64,000 nucleotides of DNA from Arthrobacter sp. ATA002 (GCF_026898095.1 NZ_CP114015.1:1116001-1180000), one strand, 5' to 3'. Counted from the stretch's first letter, positions 47,097-56,659 are shown. The notes: generated from the sequence alone by a model not told the origin. Numbers and translations: made by a program.

Positions 47097-48277
47097 GATG
47101 CGGTGACCTCTTCCTCTAGGGCTTGCAAATCCTGTGACCAGCGCACGAGCTCCGCATCGCGGGCAGGCGGCCGGCCGTTCAGCAACCGGCCCACGTCATC
47201 CAGGGGCCGTCCGGTGGCCTGGGCCGCTGCCCGCACCACCATGTCTGCGGTGCACTGCGGGCCCAGTCGAAGCTTGGCTGCCATTCGGGTCATGGCTGCG
47301 GCACGGAGCGTCTCGGCCGCATGGCCGGACGCCTTGGCATCCTGGTACAGCCGGGCGCGGCCTTCGGCAGTCTCTGCGGACCGTACCACCACCGGCAGGG
47401 GTTCCGCCGCGAGCGGTCCCAGCCGGCGTCCGCGCCAGAACATCGCCAGCCCGGCCACGACCAGCAGCCACAGCAGCAGCGGATCCACCCATGCGGGCAT
47501 CAGCGTCCGCGGATCGGCGGGCAGCCCGGCGGCAGGAATGTCCGCAGCGGTCGGGTGATACCAGACCAGCGTTTCCGTTGAGCCGAGCGTGCGCAGTGCG
47601 AGGGCGGCATTGCCGCGTCCGGCGAGCGTGCCGTTGGCCAGGAAAGCGGCGTTGCCCAGGACGACGGCGCCGTCATTGTTTGAGGCGTAGGCGCCGGCGG
47701 TGCCGTCGCCGCCCGGAACCGGAAAGCACACCGCCGGCCCCCGGTAGGCGAGGCCCCCGGCGTCCACGCTGCCGGCGGCCAGGGCATCGGCCTCGCTGCA
47801 CGCGGCCTGCAGGGCCCCGCCGCTGTTCTCGGGAATCACGCCTGCCGAGCGGATATCGGGAGCCAGGACCGAGAGCTGCGTAAAGGACGGCTCCACCAGG
47901 ACGGTTCGGTGTGCCGTTCCGGAGAACTCGGCCAGCTGTTCCTCATTGAGGTAACCGTTGGGGTCCACGAGCAGCAGAGTAGCGCGGGCGTCCTTCTCCG
48001 CCAGGAGCTCCAGAGCATCGTCGAAGGATCCCGGGGCGAGGACCTCCACCCCCTGTTCCTCCAGGATGCGTGCGGCGGCCATGGCGCCGTCCGGAGCCGG
48101 ATTGGCCGGGGAGAGGGCGGGCGCCGGAGTGCCGGAACCCGTCAGGACACCCAGGACAACAACCAGGCACAGGACCAGGGAAAGGACGATCCAGAGCCGC
48201 CAGGTCCGCAGCCGCTGGCGAAGGCCGGAGGTCCGCGGGGCGGCGGCACGTGCCGCCGCCGATGATCCGGCGGTCAC
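47093..48277 (-). CDS. DUF4350 membrane protein
   Basis: 394-residue protein with one N-terminal membrane helix (about 27-47) and a second at about 265-283. Between them is an extracytoplasmic DUF4350 domain (GAMAAARILEEQGVEVLAP, ATLLLVDPNGYLNEEQLAEF). The C-terminal part is cytoplasmic, helical and charged. This domain is a usual companion of MoxR/DUF58/DUF4129 operons in Actinobacteria. Both ends overlap neighbours by 4 bases (GTG start inside the DUF4129 stop, stop inside the moxR start). No catalytic motif is visible and no function is known. Confidence 0.85.
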   Translation of the reverse strand: MTAGSSAAARAAAPRTSGLRQRLRTWRLWIVLSLVLCLVVVLGVLTGSGTPAPALSPANPAPDGAMAAARILEEQGVEVLAPGSFDDALELLAEKDARATLLLVDPNGYLNEEQLAEFSGTAHRTVLVEPSFTQLSVLAPDIRSAGVIPENSGGALQAACSEADALAAGSVDAGGLAYRGPAVCFPVPGGDGTAGAYASNNDGAVVLGNAAFLANGTLAGRGNAALALRTLGSTETLVWYHPTAADIPAAGLPADPRTLMPAWVDPLLLWLLVVAGLAMFWRGRRLGPLAAEPLPVVVRSAETAEGRARLYQDAKASGHAAETLRAAAMTRMAAKLRLGPQCTADMVVRAAAQATGRPLDDVGRLLNGRPPARDAELVRWSQDLQALEEEVTAS

Positions 48278-48954
48278 CGGGGGACCACCGGTGCTGCTGG
48301 AACTGGGGGAACTGTGCCCGGGGCGGCGGGAGCGGAAGACTCCAGCAGCGTATCGAGGGCTGCGGCCCGTTCGGCATCGGCTGCGGCAGCCGGAAGGTGC
48401 CCGAACCGCACCTCGTCAAAACGCCGGGCCAGCCAGCGGACTTCCGGTGCCGCTGCGGGAAAGGACGCCGAGAGCGCGTGCCCGGCTTCCGCCGCAGTGC
48501 GGCCTGCCTGCGGCTCGAGGATAACGCGCTCCTCCGCGGACCGGATCACTGCGCGCAGCCGCTCCGCCAGCGCCGTGTTCCACTCGCCGCGTGCGGCAGC
48601 CTCCGCCGCCAGCCGGCGGTGGTCCACTGCCTCCCGGGTTTCCGCAGTGTCAAAAAGCCCTCTGCGCCTGCGGGCGTTCAGGCGGGGGCGCACCAGGAAG
48701 ACCGCTGCCGCCAGCACCGCTGCGGCGCAGGCGGCCAGCAGCAGTACGCCGAGTGACGGATCAACACCGGAGATGCCATCGAGGAGATCTGCGAAAAACT
48801 CTCCCAGCCACTGCCAGAACCGGTCGAGCAGCCCCGGCCGGGCGTCAGCATAGACGGACCGGGACAGCTCCCGCTCCGCCCACTCACGCCCCTGCGATTC
48901 ATCCGGAACAACCGGGACGCCGGTGCCGGGTAGGGCACCCAACAGGGCGGTCAC
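48274..48954 (-). CDS. DUF4129 protein
   Basis: 226-residue membrane protein. An outer N-terminal stretch is followed by one transmembrane helix (about 69-89, LGVLLLAACAAAVLAAAVFLV). The cytoplasmic DUF4129 domain carries LAAEAAARGEWNTALAERLR and RTAAEAGHALSASFP. In this family the domain follows the helix and is thought to interact with partner proteins of the MoxR system. It overlaps its neighbours on both sides by 4 bases. The Pro/Ala-rich C-terminus is disordered. Confidence 0.85.
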   Translation of the reverse strand: MTALLGALPGTGVPVVPDESQGREWAERELSRSVYADARPGLLDRFWQWLGEFFADLLDGISGVDPSLGVLLLAACAAAVLAAAVFLVRPRLNARRRRGLFDTAETREAVDHRRLAAEAAARGEWNTALAERLRAVIRSAEERVILEPQAGRTAAEAGHALSASFPAAAPEVRWLARRFDEVRFGHLPAAAADAERAAALDTLLESSAPAAPGTVPPVPAAPVVPR

Positions 48955-50192
48955 CGGCCGGTGTCCCGCGCCCGGCCGGGGACGAGGTCCGCATCACCGG
49001 ATCCGACCAGTTCCTGCTCCTTCATCAGCGTAATGTCGAAGCCCTCGCGGCGGATCCGCAGGTCGACGTACAGCAGCGACGTCACGGCTGCCTGGAAGGC
49101 ATATCCAATGGCGCTGAAGAAAGCCGTCACGGCCACATTCAGCGCCACCAGCGCCAGCGTTGCGGCTGGGCCGGGTTCACCGCCGCTGCCAAAGGTGCCG
49201 ACAAGGCTCAGCAGCAGGCCCACCGGGGTGCTGATCACCGAGGAAACAATGGTCACCAGCAGCACCGTCAACGCGAGGATCCCGAAGGACCGCCAGAAGT
49301 TGCGGCGCGTCAATTGCCACGACCGGCGAAGGGAAGCGAAAACGCCGGCAGGCTCCAGCACCAGGGCCGCCGGTGCCAGGGCAAGCTTGACACCCAGCCA
49401 GGCGGCGACGGCGGCCAGCGCCAGGACGCCGAGGAGGACCACACCGATGCCTGCCACCCCCAGCGTGTCCACGATCAGGACCAGGGCAAAGGCGAAGGCA
49501 ACTAAGCCGGCGATCAGGATCACCGTCAGCAGCACACCAAGTCCCGCCAGCGGCAGCAGCCGCCTGCCCGAGAGCTTCCACGTTTGTGTGAATCCGGTCT
49601 TCAGGTTCAGGATTGACCGTGCGACGGGCACCACGAGCATTCCCTGCAGCAGCAGGACCCCCACGACGGAGACCACGGTCACGAGTGTTCCGGACGTCAG
49701 CGCGGGTCCGACTGATGTTCCGGCCGCTCCGAAATCCTCGTCCAAGAGCGCCGGGGAAAGCACGTTGTTGAAAAGGATCAGCGTCAGGACCGCAACGAAG
49801 GCCTGGACGAGGAGGGCTGCGCCGAAGGTAGCCGCCGCGTTCCTGCGGCACGCCTGGAACGCACCGTCGAGCAGCTCGCCCAGTCCCAGCGGCCGCAGCG
49901 GGATGACTCCCGGCTTGGGCGGGGGCGCCCACTGGCCCCAGGGTCCCCCCTGCGGGGGGATGCCCGGGGTGCCCCAGGGCTGGTTTTGCGGGGGGATGCC
50001 GGGGGTGCCCCAGGGCTGGTTTTGCTGCTCCCAGGGATTCGGCGGAGGTGAGGGCTGGCCCCAGGGCTGGGCCTGCGGCTGGCCCCATGGCTGCACAGGC
50101 GGCGGGCCGGGGACGTTCCCGGACCGGTCATTGGGCCCGGAAGGCTCGTCCCGCTGTCCCGGGATGCCGCCGTTGTGATTGTCCTGACCCAA
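48951..50192 (-). CDS. Glycerophosphodiesterase-type membrane domain protein
   Basis: 413-residue membrane protein, first gene of the MoxR operon. A Pro/Gln/Trp-rich cytoplasmic N-terminus (~95 residues) contains two exact copies of a 12-residue unit (NQPWGTPGIPPQ). A segment with IPLRPLGLGELLDGAFQACR follows, then about six transmembrane helices, with the conserved VLEPAGVFASLRRSWQLTRR loop typical of the GPDPase membrane domain family. It lacks a phosphodiesterase catalytic domain. This type often accompanies MoxR operons. The upstream region is shared with the divergent mtrA. Confidence 0.84.
   Translation of the reverse strand: MGQDNHNGGIPGQRDEPSGPNDRSGNVPGPPPVQPWGQPQAQPWGQPSPPPNPWEQQNQPWGTPGIPPQNQPWGTPGIPPQGGPWGQWAPPPKPGVIPLRPLGLGELLDGAFQACRRNAAATFGAALLVQAFVAVLTLILFNNVLSPALLDEDFGAAGTSVGPALTSGTLVTVVSVVGVLLLQGMLVVPVARSILNLKTGFTQTWKLSGRRLLPLAGLGVLLTVILIAGLVAFAFALVLIVDTLGVAGIGVVLLGVLALAAVAAWLGVKLALAPAALVLEPAGVFASLRRSWQLTRRNFWRSFGILALTVLLVTIVSSVISTPVGLLLSLVGTFGSGGEPGPAATLALVALNVAVTAFFSAIGYAFQAAVTSLLYVDLRIRREGFDITLMKEQELVGSGDADLVPGRARDTGR
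49954..50025 (-). repeat. Tandem 36-bp duplication inside the membrane gene
   Basis: Two adjacent 36-bp copies (49954-49989 and 49990-50025) differing at one base, encoding NQPWGTPGIPPQ twice. They keep the frame, so copy number can change without breaking the protein. Confidence 0.9.
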
Positions 50193-50287
50193 GGTGTGCC
50201 CCCAAAAGAGTTGTTTGCCCTTATCCGACTATAGTTCCGAACTCCTTTCCGCGTCCCCCGGAGAAAGTGCCGGAAACGATGTCCTCT

Positions 50288-50293
50288 AGGATG
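50288..50293 (+). promoter_or_regulatory. Candidate -10 element upstream of mtrA
   Basis: TAGGAT about 156 bases before the mtrA start, in the 257-base region shared with the divergent MoxR operon. No clear -35 was found, so confidence is low. Confidence 0.25.
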
Positions 50294-50449
50294 AGAGGGA
50301 TATTGTCAGCTGCCGCAGTGTCCCCGGCACAGCCCATGCTCCGCATCCCGGACAGCGGGCAGGGGGCCGGCGGGAACGCGCACGGCCGCCTGCAGGGCAG
50401 GCACCGCAACGAAGAACCGGTTTGAGCAGTCAGCCGGGGACAGGGAGTT

Positions 50450-51127
50450 ATGAAGGCACGCATATTGGTCGTGGACGACGACGAAGCACTGGCCGAAATG
50501 ATCGGTATCGTGCTCCGCAACGACGGGTTCGACCCTGTCTTCTGCGCGGACGGCTCCAGAGCGCTGGAAATTTTCCGCAGCTCAAAGCCGGATCTGGTGC
50601 TGCTGGACCTGATGCTGCCCGGGATCGACGGCATCGAAGTATGCCGGCAAATCCGCGGCGAGTCCGATGTTCCCATCGTCATGCTGACCGCCAAGTCTGA
50701 TACGTCCGACGTCGTGCGCGGGCTCGAATCCGGAGCCGATGACTACGTGCCCAAGCCGTTCAAACCCGCAGAGCTGGTGGCCCGCGTACGGGCCCGGCTG
50801 CGCCCCGGTGACACCAAGACGCCGGAATCCCTCAGCATCGGGGAAGTCTCCATCGACGTCGCCGGGCATGTGGTCTCGCGCGGTGCCGACACGATTTCCC
50901 TGACACCGCTGGAATTCGACCTGCTGGTTGCCCTGGCCCGGAAGCCCTGGCAGGTGTTCACCCGTGAAATGCTGCTGGAGCAGGTGTGGGGTTACCGCCA
51001 CGCGGCGGATACCCGGCTGGTCAACGTCCATGTGCAGCGGCTTCGTTCCAAGATCGAACGCGACCCCGAAGCACCCGAAATTGTTCTGACGGTGCGCGGT
51101 GTCGGTTACAAAGCCGGCCAGAGTTAG
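50450..51127 (+). CDS. mtrA: MtrA response regulator
   Basis: 225-residue OmpR-type response regulator of the MtrAB system, which controls cell-wall metabolism and division genes in Actinobacteria. The receiver domain has the acidic cluster VVDDDE, the phosphorylated Asp in LVLLDLMLPGIDG, and MLTAKSD with the switch lysine in YVPKPFKP. The C-terminal winged helix shows TPLEFDLLVALARKPWQVFT and RLRSKIERDP. A GGGAG ribosome site precedes the ATG. The end overlaps the mtrB start. It is intact. Confidence 0.96.
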   Translation: MKARILVVDDDEALAEMIGIVLRNDGFDPVFCADGSRALEIFRSSKPDLVLLDLMLPGIDGIEVCRQIRGESDVPIVMLTAKSDTSDVVRGLESGADDYVPKPFKPAELVARVRARLRPGDTKTPESLSIGEVSIDVAGHVVSRGADTISLTPLEFDLLVALARKPWQVFTREMLLEQVWGYRHAADTRLVNVHVQRLRSKIERDPEAPEIVLTVRGVGYKAGQS

Positions 51128-52835
51128 GCGCCCGCGGACTTCTGTCCTGAAAACCGAAGTCCTTCCGGCAGCGGTGCGGACGTTCCGGCGGCTGCATGAC
51201 GCACTTCGCAAAGCGACCTTCCAGCGGCTTGCGCGCCGCTGGCGGCGTTCCCTGCTGTTCAAGACAGTGGTCTCGACCCTGCTGCTGGTCACCTTGGCCT
51301 GCGCCGGGGTGGGAGCGTTCCTGTCCCATCAGATTGCAGGCGCCCTCTATGAGGAGCGGCTGAGCCAGTTTCAGTCCGAGGCGGCCGCCGGACTCAATTC
51401 GGCGAAAGAGAACTTCCGGACCACGGCGGCGACGGACCGTGAAGGAACCGAACGGCTGGTCTCCAACACCCTCTCGCTGCTGGAAGGGCAGGGAGCCGAC
51501 GCGCGCCGGCTGTATCTGCTGACCCCCCTGCCGGACCAGGAACAAAATCTGTTTGTCTCCCAGACCCTGGGGGAGGGGATCACCGCCGGCAGTATTCCTA
51601 CGGAGCTGAGCGCGTCCATCCGCAGCATCGACGTCAACGCCGACCAGGACACGATCCACTGGTCTCCGCTGGCGCTCGCGCACGGCGAGCCGGGGCTTGC
51701 TTTCGGTACCAAGGTAACTCTGCCGCCGGACAGCGCCGAGTATGCGCTGTACCTGATTTACGACCTGGACTCGATGCAGCAGACGCTGGACGATATCCAC
51801 CGCATCCTGTGGATCGCCGGCGGCCTCCTGTTCGCGATCATCGGAACCATCGCCTGGTTCGTGACGAAGGCGGGTGTGGGAGCTGTCAGCGACGCTGCCT
51901 CCGTCTCCGAGAAGCTCGCGGCCGGCGAACTCCAGGAACGCATGGTGGTCAAGGGCGAAGACGAAGTCGCCCGGCTCGCCGCGTCCTTCAACCACATGGC
52001 CGCGACGCTGCAGGACCAAATCACCCAGCTGGCCCAGCTCTCCCGCATGCAGCAGGTCTTCGTGTCCGATGTCTCGCACGAACTGCGCACTCCACTGACT
52101 ACCGTGCGGATGGCCGCTGAGGTGCTTTACGATGCCCGCGACGGTTTCGATCCGATCAGCAAACGGTCCACTGAACTGCTCTATCACCAGGTGGAGCGCT
52201 TCCAGGCCCTGCTGGCAGACCTGCTGGAAATCTCCCGGTTCGACGCCGGTGCGGCGACACCCGACCTGGAGCCCACCGACATCTTTACCGTGGTCCGCGA
52301 GGTCATTGACGCCACGGAGCCGCTGGCCCTGAATATTGGCTCGGAGGTCACCATTGTCTCCAAGGAGACGAGCTGCATGGTTGATGCAGATCCGAGGCGC
52401 ATCGAGCGTATTCTGCGAAACTTGGTCGTCAATGCCCTCGAACACGGTGAGGGCCAGCCGATAGAGATCGCGGTTGGCTCCAGCATCGACGCCGTCGCCG
52501 TCGCTGTGCGCGACCACGGCATCGGCATGACCGACGATGAAGCGTCCCGTGTGTTTGACCGGTTCTGGCGTGCCGACCCTGCCCGCGCACGGACCACCGG
52601 GGGAAGCGGGCTTGGGCTCTCCATCGCCGTGGAGGACGCCCTGCTGCACGGCGGCCAGCTCCAGGCCTGGGGGCGGCCCGGGGACGGAGCCTGCTTCCGC
52701 CTGACCCTCCCGCGCCGCCATGGGGTACCGTTTTCGGATTCACCCGTACCCCTTTCACCGTACGACGGCAGGCCGGGAACCCGGGCGCTGGCGGCCCCGG
52801 CACTGCCAGCGGAGGAGACAACCGATGTCAGCTAA
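51099..52835 (+). CDS. mtrB: MtrB sensor histidine kinase
   Basis: 578-residue membrane kinase partner of MtrA. Two transmembrane helices (about 52-76 and 228-252) flank an extracellular sensor domain, followed by a HAMP domain. The H-box is VSDVSHELRTPLTTVRMAAE; the ATP-binding part has NLVVNALEHGEG (N-box), DHGIGM (G1), FDRFWRADPARART and GSGLGLSIA. The disordered C-terminus is Pro-rich. The chosen GTG (51099) overlaps mtrA by 29 bases, giving coupling; an internal start near 51170 cannot be excluded. The stop overlaps the lpqB start. Confidence 0.93.
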   Translation: MSVTKPARVRRPRTSVLKTEVLPAAVRTFRRLHDALRKATFQRLARRWRRSLLFKTVVSTLLLVTLACAGVGAFLSHQIAGALYEERLSQFQSEAAAGLNSAKENFRTTAATDREGTERLVSNTLSLLEGQGADARRLYLLTPLPDQEQNLFVSQTLGEGITAGSIPTELSASIRSIDVNADQDTIHWSPLALAHGEPGLAFGTKVTLPPDSAEYALYLIYDLDSMQQTLDDIHRILWIAGGLLFAIIGTIAWFVTKAGVGAVSDAASVSEKLAAGELQERMVVKGEDEVARLAASFNHMAATLQDQITQLAQLSRMQQVFVSDVSHELRTPLTTVRMAAEVLYDARDGFDPISKRSTELLYHQVERFQALLADLLEISRFDAGAATPDLEPTDIFTVVREVIDATEPLALNIGSEVTIVSKETSCMVDADPRRIERILRNLVVNALEHGEGQPIEIAVGSSIDAVAVAVRDHGIGMTDDEASRVFDRFWRADPARARTTGGSGLGLSIAVEDALLHGGQLQAWGRPGDGACFRLTLPRRHGVPFSDSPVPLSPYDGRPGTRALAAPALPAEETTDVS

Positions 52836-54583
52836 TCCCGCGTCCACGCGGCCGTTCGCCCGGTTGGTCCTCATGGCCGCGGCACTGCTCATGGTCCTTT
52901 TCCGCCTGCTCGTCGATTCCGACGACCGGGCCGGTGGGGACCGCAACGGCGCACAGTGACGGCAATGCCCTGGTGGATACCTTTGCCGCGGCGCCGCGCG
53001 GTCCCAGCGAAGCCGGCGGGGAAACCCCGGAAGAAATCCTGCAGGGGTTCATCACCGCGGGAACCGGAGCCGCCGACGACTACAGCGTGGCGCGCGAGTT
53101 CCTGACCGGAGCCGCCGCCGAAACATGGATCCCCACCGACCGGGTCCTGATTTACGGTGCCGACCCCAGCATCGTTCCTGCGGCCGACGGCGACGGCTAC
53201 TCCATCCGCCTGGAAGTGGTGGGCTCGCTGGATGACCGCGGGATCCGGACCGACCGCCCCTCCGGCACCACCGAAGCCCTGTCGGCCAAGCTGGAACAGG
53301 AGGACGGAAACTGGAGAATCAGTGCCGTTCCCAACGGCATCATGGTTTCGGAGGTCAACTTCTCCCTGCTGTTCCTCTCCCACAATCTCTACTTCTATTC
53401 GAGCAGCTACGACTTTTGGGTGCCGGATACCCGGTGGTTCGTCCAGAAATCGGGTATTGCGGCCAACGTGGTCAAGGCGATGCTGGAGGGGCCGGCACCG
53501 TATCTGCAGGGGGCCGTCAGCAGTGCCTTCCCCGCAGGCACCGCACTGGCGCGCGATGCTGTGCCCGTAGTTTCAGGGGCAGCGACAGTGGACCTGTCCG
53601 CCGAGGTCCTGCAGGATTCGAGCGACCTGAGCCGGCAGCAAATGGCCCTGCAGCTGCAGCAGAACCTGGCCAACCTGAACAACGTCAATTCAGTGACGAT
53701 GACGGTAAACCAGCGTTCCGTGGATCTTGGCAAGGAAAGCGGTGACCTGATCGAGCCGGTGTCCGACCCCGAGGTGGGCGGGACACAGATCGGGGCGTAC
53801 CGAAACGAACTGGTCTATTTCAAGGACGGACAGCCGCAGCTGATTGACGGCATTCCCAGCGTGGCCGAGCACGCGCCGCGGGATCCGGCGCTGTCCCTGG
53901 ACCTGGCCACCATTGCGTTCCTGAACGGGGACCGGTCGGGCCTGTTCCTTACCGGACCGAACCAGGATGTCCGCCGGGTCGCAACCGGCGGTTCGCTGAC
54001 TCCTCCCAGCATCGATCCGGGGAGGTGGACATGGACGGCATCCCAATCGGGCAGCGGCTCCTCGATCCTCGCACTGCCGCCCGGCGGTTCTTCTGAGGAC
54101 CTGGTTTCCCTGCCCGTGGCCTGGCTGGCGGAAACCAGCGTTTCGGAACTGCGGATTTCCCGCGACGGGGCACGTGCCCTGCTGGTCACCGGGGAGGGCG
54201 GGCAGAGCCGGGTACTCGTCGCCGGGATCGTGCGCGGCGCCGACGGCGTCCCCCGCACGCTGACCACGCCGCTGGAACTGGGCGTCACTGCCGACCCGGG
54301 CTCAGGTATTCCCGTGGACCTTCCGGTGGACCGCGCCAAATGGGTATCCGAGGATTCCGTCGCAGTGGTGCAAACCTCAGCCGACGGCGAGGTCACCCCG
54401 TTCATCCTGGGCCTGGGTGCCGGTCCCGAGCCTCTGGCCGGACTCGCCGGCATTACCGGCCTGAGCGCGGGAAAAGGGGAGCAGGACATCTACGTCCAGA
54501 CGTCCTCGGCCCTGTATAAGCGGATGGGCAACAGCTGGTATGAGGTAGCCGCGGGTCTCACCGATCCGTCCTTTCCGGGATAG
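52825..54583 (+). CDS. lpqB: LpqB lipoprotein, MtrAB accessory (frameshifted)
   Basis: 585 residues when restored. LpqB modulates the MtrB sensor from outside the membrane. The N-terminus MSANPASTRPFARLVLMAAA is a signal peptide. The reading frame is one base too long at the T-run 52898-52901. Removing one T gives LMVLSACSSIPTTGPV, a perfect lipobox (LSAC) followed by the family motif SIPTTGPV. The LpqB N-terminal domain and beta-propeller follow. The ATG overlaps the mtrB stop and has GGAGGAG upstream. Without this correction the lipobox cysteine would be lost. Confidence 0.93.
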
Positions 54584-54690
54584 CCGTTCTCCTGCCGCCG
54601 CTGCTCCTGCACACGGGAGCCGGCCGGCGCTGCCGCAGGGCCGTTGTCCCCGGCCGCCTGCGGCGGCGAAACACCTGCCGCCGCAAGCGG

Positions 54691-54696
54691 GATACT
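54691..54696 (+). promoter_or_regulatory. -10 element, leaderless comF-like gene
   Basis: GATACT followed by 6 nt and the ATG at 54703. It deviates from TAnnnT at the first base but has the same spacing as the other sites. Confidence 0.4.
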
Positions 54697-54702
54697 GGCC
54701 CC

Positions 54703-55604
54703 ATGGATCCGTTTCCGCGTTCGATGTCGCAGGCCGGCAGGACGGCGGACCGGTGCCGGCAGCATCCCTGGCCGGCCGCCGCAGCCGCGGCCTGCGCCGA
54801 GCTGGCAGCGGCCCTGCTGCCGACGTCGTGCGTTGTCTGCGGGGCACCGGACGCCACGCTCTGTCCGGGCTGCCGGCGCATCGTCCGCCGCAGCGGAACC
54901 CGCCCCTACTATGCCCACGAAGCGGCGGAGCTGCTCCCGCCAGCCGAAGCGGAAACAGGAAGTGCGGCGGACGGAGGCGGGCTGCAGGTGCTGCCCGTGC
55001 TCGCTGCCGGACGCTATGCCGGCCCTCTCGCCCGGGTGCTGCTGGCATACAAGAACCACGGACGAACGAATCTCGCCGCCGTGCTGGGCCCGATGCTGGC
55101 CGGAGCCCTGCACCAGGCTGCCGATGATGCGGGCCGGCGCGGCCTTGTCCTGGTGCCGGTTCCGGGAACGTGGCGTGCCCGCCGTCGCCGGGGATACAAC
55201 CCGCTGGATCTGCTGCTCGGGGCGCTCCGCACCAGGGGCTGCTTCCTGCCGGAACTTCCCTGGAACCGCTGCTGCGGCAGTCCCGGCCGGGGCCCGGGCA
55301 GCTGCTGCGTCCCGAAGCGTTCCGTACGGCTGTTCTGCGGCGCTCCGGCCGCAGCCAAAAACAACTGGGACGGAAGGGGCGCCGCACCAATGTTTACGGA
55401 ACTATGACGGCGGGCAGCTCCGGTTCACTGGCCGGCCTCAGGTGTGTGCTGGTCGACGACGTCCTCACCACCGGGTCCACCATCGCTGAAGCCGCACGCG
55501 CGCTGAGGGCGGCCGGAGCCCGCGTGGAAGCTGCGGTGGTGATAGCCGCAACAGCAGCCCCCGCACGTGACGCAGATAACACAAAAAGAGGAATCCTAGC
55601 CTAA
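54703..55604 (+). CDS. comF: ComF family phosphoribosyltransferase-like protein (frameshifted)
   Basis: 300 residues when restored. An N-terminal double zinc-finger-like part (CVVCGAPDATLCPGCRR) precedes the phosphoribosyltransferase fold. The PRPP motif is VLVDDVLTTGSTIAEAARAL and the earlier GRTNLAAVLGPML and VPVPGTWRARRRRGYN are conserved. One C is missing at 55258-55260, giving ELPLEPLLRQSRPG on repair. In naturally competent bacteria ComF takes part in DNA uptake; in most Actinobacteria its role is unknown. It lies between lpqB and hpf as in mycobacteria. Confidence 0.9.
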
Positions 55605-55647
55605 GCCGAACAGCTCAGGTAATCGGAATGTCCGGAGGTGAATAACC

Positions 55648-55677
55648 TTGTGAGGTGATCTAACGTGTTGGTATGGA
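55648..55677 (+). promoter_or_regulatory. Promoter of hpf
   Basis: TTGTGA (55648-55653) and TATGGA (55672-55677) with an 18-nt spacer. It lies about 90 bases before the hpf start and reads like a housekeeping sigma promoter. Confidence 0.55.
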
Positions 55678-55701
55678 CAGCTTCAAGAAGAGGAGCTGTC
55701 C
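55675..55701 (+). other. Hairpin in the hpf leader
   Basis: 8-bp perfect stem (GGACAGCT / AGCTGTCC) with an 11-nt loop, beginning at or next to the expected transcription start. It may protect the transcript's 5' end or act as a regulatory structure. Confidence 0.5.
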
Positions 55702-55767
55702 TGCGGCAGCGGTCGCAGATTTTGGCAGCGGCCGTTGCTGTGTCACCGAAATCTATTGGAGGGCACC

Positions 55768-56496
55768 ATGGAATTCATGATCAGCGGACGCAACGTGGCA
55801 GTATCCGACCGGTTCCGGGAATACGCCGAGGAACGCATTGCCAAGGTTGAGAATCTGGCCAACAAGGTCCAGCGCGTGGATGCACGAATCACCAAGCAGC
55901 CCAACGTCCGTGAGGCAGACAGCTCTCTCACCGTGGAACTCACCGTTATCGGCAGGGGCCCGGTGGTCCGCGCCGAAGCGACCTCCGGCGACAAGTTCGC
56001 CGCCTTCGACCTGGCCTACGCCAAACTTATTGAACGTCTCCGGCGTGCCAGTGACCGCCGGAAGGTCCATCACGGGCGGCATACGCCGGTGGCCGTGCGG
56101 GTTGCCACCGCAGATCTGGATACCGTCAGCAGCAGCGAGCCGCTGCATGTGCAGATGGAGAACGCCGCCGCCGGCGCCGGCCCGGTGGAGGAACCGGCGG
56201 CCGCCGAAACTGAAGCCGCTGAACCCGCTGACGATTCCCCCGTGCTGATCCGGCGCAAGGTTTTCCCGGGTGCCCCCATGAGCCTTGATGCCGCCGTGGA
56301 CAACATGGAGCTGGTAGGCCACGATTTCTACCTCTTCGTGGATTCAGCCACCGGCGCCCCGTCGGTCGTATACCGGCGCAGGGGCTGGACCTACGGCGTG
56401 ATTACCCTGGATTCGCGCTGCGCCGAAGGCACCGAAGACCTGAGGGAGGAAACCCGGGCCTACCGCCCGTCCGAAGGAGCCGCCGGCGTCGCCTAG
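55768..56496 (+). CDS. hpf: Long-form ribosome hibernation promoting factor
   Basis: 242-residue long HPF. The N-terminal S30AE domain (MEFMISGRNVAVSDRFREYA, TVELTVIGRGPVVRAEATSG) binds the 30S decoding site. A flexible acidic linker (about 110-170) leads to the C-terminal dimerisation domain (VLIRRKVFPGAPMSLDAAVD, VGHDFYLFVDSATGAPSVVY) that pairs ribosomes into 100S particles. The ATG at 55768 has GGAGG 6 nt upstream, so the longer frame start was rejected. It sits between comF and secA in a conserved actinobacterial order. Confidence 0.94.
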   Translation: MEFMISGRNVAVSDRFREYAEERIAKVENLANKVQRVDARITKQPNVREADSSLTVELTVIGRGPVVRAEATSGDKFAAFDLAYAKLIERLRRASDRRKVHHGRHTPVAVRVATADLDTVSSSEPLHVQMENAAAGAGPVEEPAAAETEAAEPADDSPVLIRRKVFPGAPMSLDAAVDNMELVGHDFYLFVDSATGAPSVVYRRRGWTYGVITLDSRCAEGTEDLREETRAYRPSEGAAGVA

Positions 56497-56646
56497 CGGG
56501 CCGGTGAGCTAACCCGGCGGCAGGGGCCTCCGGGCTGATGGAACGGATTCACGGACCATCGGCCCGGGGGCCTTTCCGTCGCCGGCCGGCTGTTTGGCCC
56601 GGTGGAGCGCCGGTGCATATGGTCCGGACGGGCCCGGCCGCCAGCC

Positions 56647-56652
56647 TAGGAT
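56647..56652 (+). promoter_or_regulatory. -10 element, leaderless ycaQ-like gene
   Basis: TAGGAT followed by 7 nt and the ATG at 56660. Confidence 0.45.
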
Positions 56653-56659
56653 GTGGTTC

